The position numbers and the translations under genes were made by a program. From Planctomycetales bacterium (lineage in GTDB: Bacteria > Planctomycetota > Phycisphaerae > SM23-33): 64,000 nt of DNA. The notes beneath the pieces were generated by a model. That model made no database searches, had not been told where the DNA came from, and was given only the letters and a program-made list of their open reading frames with translations. Location: the NCBI GenBank assembly GCA_030612725.1, contig JAUWNJ010000009.1:40322-104321 (forward strand), read 5' to 3'. Positions 9,552-17,892 of this stretch are shown one piece after another (the stretch's first letter is position 1; each line of letters starts with the position of its first letter).

Positions 9552-10514
9552 ATGATTCTAAGGAAGAAAAAAGTCAAAGGCCGTGGGGCCGAAGCAAGCC
9601 AGGACGTAATCACGAGATGCCCGAGTAACCCCCTGATTTCACTGGGCGATCTGCCTTTCCGATGCAGCGATATCTGGAACGCCGGCCTGGTTCGGTTCAA
9701 GAACGATTACCTTCTGCTGATAACGGTCGAGACGCTCGTAGGGCAATATGCTATTTATCGCGCCACCAGTCGGAACGGGAAGGATTTTACCGTTGATGCC
9801 GAACCGTTCATGTCCCCGGCACAAAGCGGTCCGAGGCGCGCGGACGAAAGTATCGGCGTCCGCGACCCGCGTATCACGCTAATGGATGGATGGTATTACA
9901 TTACCTATGTAGCCGACGGGGACCATGGGTTGCGTCTTGGACTTGCAAAGACGAAAGATTTTCAATCGGTGGAGCATATTGCTTATATCTCACAGGTGGA
10001 TGTCAAGAACGGTATCCTCTTTCCACGGAAGGTCGGCGGGAAGTATCTCCTTTTGAAGCGTCCGGATGCCGGGTCGAGCATATGGTTGAGTTACTCGAAC
10101 GATCTTGTGTTTTGGGGTTCTTCGACGGTGGTAATGACCCCTCGTGGAGGGTACTGGGATTCCAACCGCATAGGCGCTGCTGCCCCTCCGATCGAGATTG
10201 ATGAAGGGTGGCTTTTGATTTATTACGGCGAGAAGGTTACTTCAGCCGGTCCCCTGGTGCGCCTTGGAGCGGCAATCCTTGACCGGGGAAATCCGACCCG
10301 CGTCCTTGCCAGGTCCAATATCCCAATCCTCACGCCACGCGAGAGATATGAGCGAATAGGCGATGTGCCGAACGTCGTATTTTCCTGCGGCGCGCTTCTG
10401 GAGGACGAGAAGATAGACCTGTATTACGGAGCCTCCGATTCCTGCATCTGCCGGGGGTCAGCGCCGCTGAAAGACGTCCTGCGGGTATGTTTCGAGAGCG
10501 AAAGGGAGTATTAG
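9552..10514 (+). CDS. Glycoside hydrolase family 130 (beta-mannoside phosphorylase-like)
   Basis: GH130-like five-bladed propeller signature: RCPSNPLISLGDLPFRC, GVRDPRITLMDGWYYITYVA, paralogous to the next CDS. Confidence 0.85.
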   Translation: MILRKKKVKGRGAEASQDVITRCPSNPLISLGDLPFRCSDIWNAGLVRFKNDYLLLITVETLVGQYAIYRATSRNGKDFTVDAEPFMSPAQSGPRRADESIGVRDPRITLMDGWYYITYVADGDHGLRLGLAKTKDFQSVEHIAYISQVDVKNGILFPRKVGGKYLLLKRPDAGSSIWLSYSNDLVFWGSSTVVMTPRGGYWDSNRIGAAAPPIEIDEGWLLIYYGEKVTSAGPLVRLGAAILDRGNPTRVLARSNIPILTPRERYERIGDVPNVVFSCGALLEDEKIDLYYGASDSCICRGSAPLKDVLRVCFESEREY

Positions 10515-10517
10515 AAA

Positions 10518-11444
10518 ATGGCGGAAAACACAGGAAGAGACCTGCTGCATCGACACGAAGGGAATCCGATCCTGACGCTCGCCGACATTCCCTATCGCTG
10601 TAACACGGTGTTTAACGGTACACCGGTTAAGGTCAATGGAGAATACCTGGTACTTCTTCGCGTCGAGGGTCAGCAAGGGTACTCGTTCTTTTCACTGGCA
10701 CGAAGCAAGGACGGGTATAGCTTCAAAATGGACCCCGAACCGTGCATGTTACCGGAGAGGGAAGAACCGTGGCGCGTCTGGGAGGAGAACGGTATCGAAG
10801 ACCCGCGCCTGACGGAAATGGACGGTAAGTACTATATTCTCTATACAGCCGTTGGGCGATACGGACACCGCATTGCCCTTGCGAGCACGGAAGATTTCGT
10901 GATTTATCGTCGCATTGCGATGATTTCCGGTCCTGGAAACAAGGACGGCGTGCTGTTCCCCGAAAAGATCGACGGGATGTACGCTCGCCTTGACCGTCCG
11001 ATCGGAAACGGCGTCGGGTGCGTGTGGATTTCATACTCGCCGGACCTGGTTAACTGGGGACGGAGCGAATTTGCCTTTGGTCCTCGCGCGCGATACTGGG
11101 ATTCCAACCGCGTAGGCGCTTCAGCGCCGCCGATTATGACCGAGCATGGTTGGTTGGAGATTTACCACGGCGTGAAAATGACATCGGCAGGCCCGATTTA
11201 TCGTATCGGCGCGGTGATGCTGGATAGGGATAATCCCGCCAAGGTTATCGGTCGCTGTCTTCCGCCGTTGCTGTCGCCGAGGGAGGATTACGAGCGTATC
11301 GGCGATATTGGTAACGTGGTATTCGCTTGCGGCGCGATCGTCGAGGACGACGGGCAGGTCAAAGTCTATTACGGCGCTGCCGACACTTCCATCTGCGTTG
11401 CGACCGCCCATATCGACGAAATAACAGCATCGTGCCTCCAGTAA
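10518..11444 (+). CDS. Glycoside hydrolase family 130 (second tandem copy)
   Basis: HEGNPILTLADIPYRCNTVFNGTPVK, GIEDPRLTEMDGKYYILYTAVG, WDSNRVGASAPPI; tandem paralogue. Confidence 0.88.
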   Translation: MAENTGRDLLHRHEGNPILTLADIPYRCNTVFNGTPVKVNGEYLVLLRVEGQQGYSFFSLARSKDGYSFKMDPEPCMLPEREEPWRVWEENGIEDPRLTEMDGKYYILYTAVGRYGHRIALASTEDFVIYRRIAMISGPGNKDGVLFPEKIDGMYARLDRPIGNGVGCVWISYSPDLVNWGRSEFAFGPRARYWDSNRVGASAPPIMTEHGWLEIYHGVKMTSAGPIYRIGAVMLDRDNPAKVIGRCLPPLLSPREDYERIGDIGNVVFACGAIVEDDGQVKVYYGAADTSICVATAHIDEITASCLQ

Positions 11445-11449
11445 AAATT

Positions 11450-11531
11450 GTAGGCTGGGACGGAGCGAGGCGGAGTCCCACCTTTTTTTGAGATTGAAGG
11501 TGGGACTCCGCCTCGCTCCGTCCCAGCCTAC
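11450..11531. repeat. Family B REP pair: perfect 35-bp inverted repeat, 12-nt loop
   Basis: GTAGGCTGGGACGGAGCGAGGCGGAGTCCCACCTT / exact reverse complement at 11497-11531, between convergent genes. Confidence 0.97.
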
Positions 11532-11541
11532 GCCTTTTCAT

Positions 11542-12051
11542 CTACAAAAGGTCGATCATGTATGGCTTGAGCAGTTTCCTCATCCCTGCCATGTAGGCGA
11601 CACCGACCAGAACAACGCCGATTGCCTGCAGGTTCCATTCACCCAGAACCAGCCCCATCGCCACCCCTGCAGCGGGTGGATGCTCGGTGTCCGTAATAAC
11701 CATAAGTAAAATAGCCAATCCGATCGCTAATGAGGCAAAGAAAACGGTGCCTGTGGATTTGCTGATGACTTCAATTTGGCTGATGACAAGCAGTTGGCTT
11801 AACCAGTAGCACAGCGTACCGACAACGATTCCGACGATGTATCCGCCGATAAGGAAGCGAGCGTCGGAGACGCGTTTGTGCGGCATGGTGAAAATAACAA
11901 ATGAACTTGCTCCCAGAGCGCCGAGGATTGCCGCGTTGGAAACTGCGTCCAGTATTACCATCGCAATCGCCATCGATACCATCGCCAGCGAGCATTGGAG
12001 AAAATATTCAGTTTTATGTTCCTTGAATTTTTCGTCGAATAACCTCATCAT
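11542..12051 (-). CDS. HPP family integral membrane protein
   Basis: Four TM helices, LGASSFVIFTMPH, TDTEHPPAAGVAMGLVL (HPP motif). Confidence 0.85.
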   Translation of the reverse strand: MMRLFDEKFKEHKTEYFLQCSLAMVSMAIAMVILDAVSNAAILGALGASSFVIFTMPHKRVSDARFLIGGYIVGIVVGTLCYWLSQLLVISQIEVISKSTGTVFFASLAIGLAILLMVITDTEHPPAAGVAMGLVLGEWNLQAIGVVLVGVAYMAGMRKLLKPYMIDLL

Positions 12052-12098
12052 TAATATGTTTTCGGGAGTTTTTTCGGGAACTTGAATGGAGGCTGCGA

Positions 12099-13640
12099 AT
12101 GTTGGAGCGACTTTTTAATACGCATCAGATAGCCAACCTGCTCGGTACTAATGAAGCAGCGGTTGACGATTGGATAAAAAGGGGTTGGTTGCCCGTCAGG
12201 GATATGCCCGGCGAGCAGGTCCGCATTTCCGAAAAAGGGCTGGTGCAATTCCTCAAGAACAGGGGTATCGATTTGGAAGCGATTATAACCAACGTCGCTC
12301 CCAATGATGCTCAAGAACCGTTACCCGAAACGGTTTCGCCCGAAGAACCGCTTTCGCCTCCGTCTGAAGAATCACCCCGCACGGAACGTCCCCAGGTTGC
12401 GCCTGCGCCCCAAACCGACAGGGTTCCGCCCGATGAGATCGTTGAAGAGACAGGACATATCGAATCTCATCAGGCCGATCCCGCCGCTCAGGTGGCTGAC
12501 GCCCTGCTCCGGGACGCTGCCGTAAAGCGGGTAAGCCACATTCATCTGGACTCCTGCCGGGACGAACTGTCGCTGCGTGTGCGAATCGACGGCCTACTGC
12601 ACGACAAGCCCAATTTCAAGTCGCGTCTTCCCAAAGGTCTTGGCCCACGTTTAGTGGCGCATTTAAAAAACCTTGCAGGCCTGGAGGTCGGCGAAGTCGT
12701 CGCCCCCCAAACCGGCTCTTTCCGTCTTGACATCAATGGGACGCAGGAGGATTTTCGCCTTGCGACTCATCCGACTCTGCATGGCGAAAGACTGGTGATT
12801 CACGTTCGGCTGCGCGGGCAGGACACCCCAATGCTGGATGGCATCGGTCTGGGGGAAGATGATCTCTCGTCGTTGCGGGCAATGCTGGCTGAACCGTGCG
12901 GACTTATACTGGTGGCAGGACTACCCGGAAGCGGGCCGGCGACGACGCTGCGGGCAATGCTCGCAGAAGTCGATACCGCACGACGGGATGTCGTCGCACT
13001 GGAAACGCGAAGCCAATTCCCGCTCGAAGGCATAAGCCGATACCGCATCGACCGCGAGAAAGGCGATACCGTTGCCGATACCCTGCGATCGCTTTGCAAT
13101 CAGGATGTTGATGTAATCCTGGCTGACGACATTACGGAGCGTTCTGCTGCTACCGGTGCAGTCGAAGCCGCCGTTGCCGGCCGGCTGGTGCTGGCGGGAG
13201 TATTCGCCAGAAATTCCGCCGTTGCGATGGAGATGCTTCTGGAATCCGCCAAGCCATGGACGCTGGCGTCGGCTTTGCTGACGGTAATCAATCTGCGAAC
13301 CGTACGCAAAATCTGCCCGAAGTGCAGGCAGGAAGCCAAACCCCCAGACAATCTGTCGCTGGATTTCCCCGTCTATCGCGGAGCCGGTTGCGACGAATGT
13401 TCGCAAACCGGATATGCCGGCAGGACCGGGCTGTTTTCGCTGCTTCGGGTTGACGAGATTATCGCGGCGATACTGCGAAACAACGACAATGCCGGACAAA
13501 TCATATTTGCCGCCGAACAGGCCGGTATAAAAACGCTCCACCAGGCGGGCCTGGAAAAAGTCCGCGACGGAATAACCTCGCTCGAAGAACTATCGCGGAT
13601 TCTCCCGCAATTCCCCGGAAGCGAAAGAAAGGCAAAATAA
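12099..13640 (+). CDS. GspE/PilB-like ATPase-fold protein with N-terminal MerR/excisionase-type HTH; degenerate Walker A
   Basis: N-term NTHQIANLLGTNEAAVDDWIKRGWLPV; C-term T2SS ATPase layout with CxxC...CxxC (CPKCRQ...GCDECSQTGYAGRTGLF), but P-loop reads GLPGSGPATTL. Confidence 0.8.
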   Translation: MLERLFNTHQIANLLGTNEAAVDDWIKRGWLPVRDMPGEQVRISEKGLVQFLKNRGIDLEAIITNVAPNDAQEPLPETVSPEEPLSPPSEESPRTERPQVAPAPQTDRVPPDEIVEETGHIESHQADPAAQVADALLRDAAVKRVSHIHLDSCRDELSLRVRIDGLLHDKPNFKSRLPKGLGPRLVAHLKNLAGLEVGEVVAPQTGSFRLDINGTQEDFRLATHPTLHGERLVIHVRLRGQDTPMLDGIGLGEDDLSSLRAMLAEPCGLILVAGLPGSGPATTLRAMLAEVDTARRDVVALETRSQFPLEGISRYRIDREKGDTVADTLRSLCNQDVDVILADDITERSAATGAVEAAVAGRLVLAGVFARNSAVAMEMLLESAKPWTLASALLTVINLRTVRKICPKCRQEAKPPDNLSLDFPVYRGAGCDECSQTGYAGRTGLFSLLRVDEIIAAILRNNDNAGQIIFAAEQAGIKTLHQAGLEKVRDGITSLEELSRILPQFPGSERKAK

Positions 13641-13644
13641 TAGT

Positions 13645-13691
13645 ATTATGTCCCCGGATTTTATGTCCCCGGATTTTGTCCCCGGAATTTC
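13645..13691. repeat. Family D repeat (TTATGTCCCCGGAT)n / TGTCCCCGGAATT
   Basis: Three iterations of TGTCCCCGGA; 13-bp inverted match at 15564-15576. Confidence 0.85.
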
Positions 13692-13804
13692 ATTACAACT
13701 TTGGTATGATATTTTACTTGGGCAACCCTTGTTATCCTTTGGGAATATACGATAGGATCACACATCTTTGACAGGTTCGGCTTCACAAAAGGAACATCCG
13801 GTTT

Positions 13805-14791
13805 ATGCGAGAAGACTGGAACAACATCATCTGTATTGACCACTGGGATCCGGATGAGTCCTCCTACGAGAGCGGCTTGTACCCGGAGGGCAGCCGGGAA
13901 AAAGCGGTCTACTTCTCCCCGGCCGATGTGAAACCGTTGCCGTTGAAGCCCAAGTGGCGTTACCTGTTCAAGAAATCCAGGGCTTGGGCGCCGTGGCAGT
14001 TCTGGATGGAAATCATGGCCTACCGGATTGGTCAAATTATGGGTGTTCAGGTTCCCCCTGCTTATGTTGGACTAAGCAAAAAAGAATCGCCGGGACAAGA
14101 AACCTACGGAGCGTTGATAGAATGGTTCTATTCTGAAGATGAACTATACATCGAAGGTTCGCGCCTCATATCCCCGCTCATACCAGGATTTGACCATAAG
14201 ACTGGTAAACAGCATAACTTAAGAACAATCCTGAATCATCTACTCAAAAAACCTTCTGATTCAAACAAGATTTTCCGTAAGATGCTGGAGCACTGGGCCA
14301 AGGTCTTGGCATTTGATACCATAATAGGAAATACGGATCGCCATCCGGAAAACTGGGGCATCATTATCCCACGTAAACCATCCGGCAAGACCATCCCAGT
14401 GAGACTTTCTCCCGCATTTGACAACGGGACGGCAATGTCCTATGAGCAACCCGAAGAACATTTTGCGAGATTCGACAATGAGCAATACGCTACCCGATAT
14501 TTAACCCACCCCCAAAAAGCAAGACATCACATGAGATGGAGTCTTGACGACTGCGGAAATATGAATTTCTTCGATTTTATGTGTAGATTCGTTTCGGAGT
14601 ATCCAAAAACGAAGGCGTCCATTGTACGGATGCTCCAATTTACGTACGACGACCTTCGCGATTGCCTCGAACCTTTAACGGATATTGTTATTGACGAAAG
14701 GTCTCGTTTGACAAAACCGCGGCTGGATTTTACACTAAAGCTTATTATGAGACGAACAACATTGCTCAGAGAAGCGATGGGAAAAATATGA
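13805..14791 (+). CDS. HipA-like Ser/Thr kinase-fold protein
   Basis: WQFWMEIMAYRIGQIMGVQVPPAYVG, catalytic-type DTIIGNTDRHPENWGII and metal-binding-type LSPAFDNGTAM, as in HipA C-terminal kinase domains; 4-nt overlap with next CDS. Confidence 0.8.
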   Translation: MREDWNNIICIDHWDPDESSYESGLYPEGSREKAVYFSPADVKPLPLKPKWRYLFKKSRAWAPWQFWMEIMAYRIGQIMGVQVPPAYVGLSKKESPGQETYGALIEWFYSEDELYIEGSRLISPLIPGFDHKTGKQHNLRTILNHLLKKPSDSNKIFRKMLEHWAKVLAFDTIIGNTDRHPENWGIIIPRKPSGKTIPVRLSPAFDNGTAMSYEQPEEHFARFDNEQYATRYLTHPQKARHHMRWSLDDCGNMNFFDFMCRFVSEYPKTKASIVRMLQFTYDDLRDCLEPLTDIVIDERSRLTKPRLDFTLKLIMRRTTLLREAMGKI

Positions 14792-15516
14792 AGTATATCG
14801 AACACATCATAGAACCGACAAGGCTTCTGTTGTCTTGGCAATCCCCCAGCAGTTCCAGTCGGGGACGCTATATCGTCGCAGAACTGCTTCGTAATGGGGA
14901 TGATGCCGACTTGGTATACCTGAGCGACAGTCAGGACTACATCAAGGCCAAGGAGAAGGGATTCACCGGTGAATATGGCGGATATCCGGGATTCCCTGCA
15001 ATAAACAAGGAACATTCGGGAGTCCTTGCCGCTTTCATAAAGCGACTGCCCCCTCGCTACCGGACTGATTTTGAGAAGTTCATGGACGCTATCAGGATTC
15101 GGCCAGGTACAGATATCTCGGATTTTGCACTTCTGGGATACGCTGGTGCCAGGCTGCCTGGTGATGACTTTTATATCATTCATCCCTTCGACAAGGCCCG
15201 GCCTCCATTTGAATTACTTCTTCTGGTAGCAGGATATAGGTACTATCGCGATAACGTGCCATACGAAGCATTGAAGATTGGAATGGCTGCGAAATTCGAG
15301 GCTGAGCCGAGTAATCCACATGACAAAAATGCCATCAGAATTGTAATACCGGAAGTTGCTGATCAAACCGCTGGATATGTCTGCCGTGGATTGCTACCTC
15401 AATTTCAGCGTTGGCTGGATGCGGGCTGGGATATAGAAGGAACGATTGAGCGGCGAAACGGGGTAAATGATCACCCGATCGTTTATCTTTTTGTCAAAAT
15501 CCGTAAGCCAACTTAA
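14788..15516 (+). CDS. HIRAN-domain protein with N-terminal domain of uncertain (possibly HipA-N1-like) identity
   Basis: C-terminal LLLLVAGYRYYRDNVPYEALKIGMAAKFEAEPSNPHDKNAIRIVIPEVADQTAGYVCRGLLPQF matches HIRAN (EPxNPxDxNAI, GYV). Confidence 0.8.
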   Translation: MKYIEHIIEPTRLLLSWQSPSSSSRGRYIVAELLRNGDDADLVYLSDSQDYIKAKEKGFTGEYGGYPGFPAINKEHSGVLAAFIKRLPPRYRTDFEKFMDAIRIRPGTDISDFALLGYAGARLPGDDFYIIHPFDKARPPFELLLLVAGYRYYRDNVPYEALKIGMAAKFEAEPSNPHDKNAIRIVIPEVADQTAGYVCRGLLPQFQRWLDAGWDIEGTIERRNGVNDHPIVYLFVKIRKPT

Positions 15517-15561
15517 CTGCTTCTATTGCTTGGTACTTTCATAGCTTGGTGCCGGATACCA

Positions 15562-15583
15562 GGAATTCCGGGGACACAATATG
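15562..15583. repeat. Family D repeat, right copy
   Basis: GGAATTCCGGGGACACAATATG, inverted relative to 13677-13690. Confidence 0.7.
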
Positions 15584-15641
15584 ATTGTTATTGACGTTTG
15601 TGTGCGCAAGTTGGTCATATTCCGGAATTCCCCCCTTAATC

Positions 15642-15675
15642 GGAAGAATCTTCCTGGTTGACGGAAGAATCTTCC
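15642..15675. promoter_or_regulatory. Twin dyads GGAAGAATCTTCC spaced 21 bp centre to centre (candidate enhancer-binding-protein sites)
   Basis: Identical 13-bp dyads at 15642-15654 and 15663-15675, ~110 to 145 bp upstream of a sigma-54 promoter. Confidence 0.6.
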
Positions 15676-15786
15676 GGTTTCCAACTTTCGCTCGTAAATA
15701 AAAGACAAAGCAAAAATCGCATCTGTCTTTTGTAACTCCCTTCTGTGTAGCATATTAGAATCATTTCTGACACCTCCCAAAGTCTT

Positions 15787-15802
15787 TGGCACGCACGTTG
15801 CT
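15787..15802 (+). promoter_or_regulatory. Sigma-54 (RpoN) -24/-12 promoter for the flagellar operon
   Basis: TGGCACGCACGTTGCT, exact match to TGGCACGNNNNTTGCW, 42 nt upstream of the fliK start. Confidence 0.88.
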
Positions 15803-15843
15803 CCAATGATGGGCCGACGAAAGGAATTTTCTATACAATCGAT

Positions 15844-17439
15844 ATGAACGTAGCACTGAATAATCTGATAATGCCGGCATCGGCAGCAGCGCCTTCGGGA
15901 GAGGTTTCATCAAAGTCGAAACACTCCGCCTCAGGCCAAGCCGATAAAACCGCAAACTCCGAAGCAAAGCCTGCACAGGCCGACAAACCTGCCAAGAAGT
16001 CTGCGAATTCCAAAGACGCCCCGGACGCCACTAAAAAGAGCAAGGTTCACACCGGTCCGAAAACCTCCGACGGAAAGGCCTCCAAACTCAAAAAGGGCGA
16101 GAAGGTCGTCGTTGCAGCGGTTTCAGGTCCGAAGGTTTTTTCAGAGATTATTCAATCCGCGAAGGCGTCGGGTAATTTTCGTCAGGTCGATAGTGGCGAA
16201 TCGACGGCAGAAGTCCTTACTAAAAAGGACGCCGGGAATCCCGATATTGTGTTCGCGGGCAAGACCCATGCTGTAAAGGGCGACGCTGATTCATTACAGG
16301 TTCGGGCATCCATACTCGGCAAGACACAGGTCGCCCAAGCCACAAATAAGCCCGTCCCGGAAGGTCAGGCAGTGGCTACGTCCGAGGTTGTCGGGAAAAC
16401 CGTTGTCGGGAATCCCGTTGGCAAAGACTCCATTGGCGAAAATGCCGTTGGCGAGATGCCTCTCAATACCGAGCCGGCTGCGTTACACCGCGAGCCTATC
16501 AAGATCACCGAGGCTTTGGCCGATGCGGTTTCGCCTGATACCGGTGCGGAAATCGCGGGGAAATCGCAGATGGGGCTTGAGGCTCCGGAGGTGAATCAGC
16601 AGGTATTGACATCGCCGGCTGGGCCTGTCCTGCCGGCGTTGGTAGAGGGAATGAAGCAGGTTTCCGACGCGACACGCATACCGGCCCCTGTGGCAGGTGA
16701 AAAAAATACCCAGACCGCTTCTTCCGCTACCGGGCGGAAAGTGCTTTCAACGGCAGGGCTTACGCCAAATAAATCGGCCGAGGGTGCCGATGGAACGGAC
16801 GCGGGGATTAAAATCGACACCTTACTGCAAGGTTCTGGCGATCCCGTTGCTGCCGTTGGTCAGACGCAGACAGGGCATGGCGAAACCTCGCAGGAAGTCA
16901 TGCAGCATCTCGGTGCTACCGCCGAGCCGGTTCGCGTTGATACAGTAGATACGCCGACGGTTTCTTCGGAAAACTCGTTGCCGGCACCGGCAGCGAATCA
17001 GGTCGTCGAAGCGTTGCGAGCAAGTGCATCCCGCCAGGGTAATCAGGTCGTAATCCATCTGAATCCTCCGGAATTGGGGAAAGTCAGCATAAGACTGAGC
17101 GTTACCGGAAATGATGTTCGTGGCGTGCTGCGAGTGGAAAACCCCCAGACGCTCACTCAACTTCAGCGAGAGGCCCCCGCCCTTCTGAACCGATTGGCCG
17201 AAGCGGGCGTGCAATTGAGGCAAATGGACTTGTCGCTGAGTGAACAGGGGTCGGGCGATTCATCGCTTTACTCGCAACTGCATGACGAGAGCGGCCTGTG
17301 GGGTCAGAACAATCAGGGCGAAAATTCGCAGCCGACCGCGAGTGAATTACTTTCAGATGAGCATGTTTTGGTCGGCGTTGAAGAGACAGGGCGGGAAGTA
17401 ACCACGCTCGCAGATGACGCGATTAATGTCTGGATTTAG
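15844..17439 (+). CDS. fliK: Flagellar hook-length control protein FliK
   Basis: Long low-complexity N-term and Flg_hook C-term (VIHLNPPELGKVSIRLSVTGNDVRGVLRVENPQTLTQLQREAPALLNRLAEAGVQL). Confidence 0.9.
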   Translation: MNVALNNLIMPASAAAPSGEVSSKSKHSASGQADKTANSEAKPAQADKPAKKSANSKDAPDATKKSKVHTGPKTSDGKASKLKKGEKVVVAAVSGPKVFSEIIQSAKASGNFRQVDSGESTAEVLTKKDAGNPDIVFAGKTHAVKGDADSLQVRASILGKTQVAQATNKPVPEGQAVATSEVVGKTVVGNPVGKDSIGENAVGEMPLNTEPAALHREPIKITEALADAVSPDTGAEIAGKSQMGLEAPEVNQQVLTSPAGPVLPALVEGMKQVSDATRIPAPVAGEKNTQTASSATGRKVLSTAGLTPNKSAEGADGTDAGIKIDTLLQGSGDPVAAVGQTQTGHGETSQEVMQHLGATAEPVRVDTVDTPTVSSENSLPAPAANQVVEALRASASRQGNQVVIHLNPPELGKVSIRLSVTGNDVRGVLRVENPQTLTQLQREAPALLNRLAEAGVQLRQMDLSLSEQGSGDSSLYSQLHDESGLWGQNNQGENSQPTASELLSDEHVLVGVEETGREVTTLADDAINVWI

Positions 17440-17448
17440 GAGAATATC

Positions 17449-17853
17449 ATGAGCGCTATATCAGGAATAACCAGCAGCGCTGAAAGCATTCAGGTCGATT
17501 ATCTGAACCTGCTGATGGCACAGTTGCAGAACCAGAATCCGCTGGAACCGATGAGCAGCACAGATATGACTTCCCAGTTGGCGCAGATTTCGCAGCTGGA
17601 GCGCCTGGAGAGCATCGACAAGCAGATGTCGTCTCTGGAGAACATCGACAGCAGGTTCCAGCAGGCGATGCTGACAGCCGAACTCAACGAAGCGACGGCG
17701 CTAATCGGAAAGACGGTTTCCTTCTTTCCTGCCAATTCGGCCATCGCCGTTTCCGGTAAGGTTGACGGCGTGAACATTGTCGATGGGGCCGCCCTGCTGA
17801 ACGTGGGCGAATACAACGTCAAAGTGGACGACATTATGTCCATCAGCGAATAA
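17449..17853 (+). CDS. flgD: Flagellar hook capping protein FlgD
   Basis: DYLNLLMAQLQNQNPLEPMSSTDMTSQLAQISQLE. Confidence 0.93.
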   Translation: MSAISGITSSAESIQVDYLNLLMAQLQNQNPLEPMSSTDMTSQLAQISQLERLESIDKQMSSLENIDSRFQQAMLTAELNEATALIGKTVSFFPANSAIAVSGKVDGVNIVDGAALLNVGEYNVKVDDIMSISE

Positions 17854-17892
17854 AACGAAAAATTCAGAAACTCTTTCGATAAAGGATAAATC

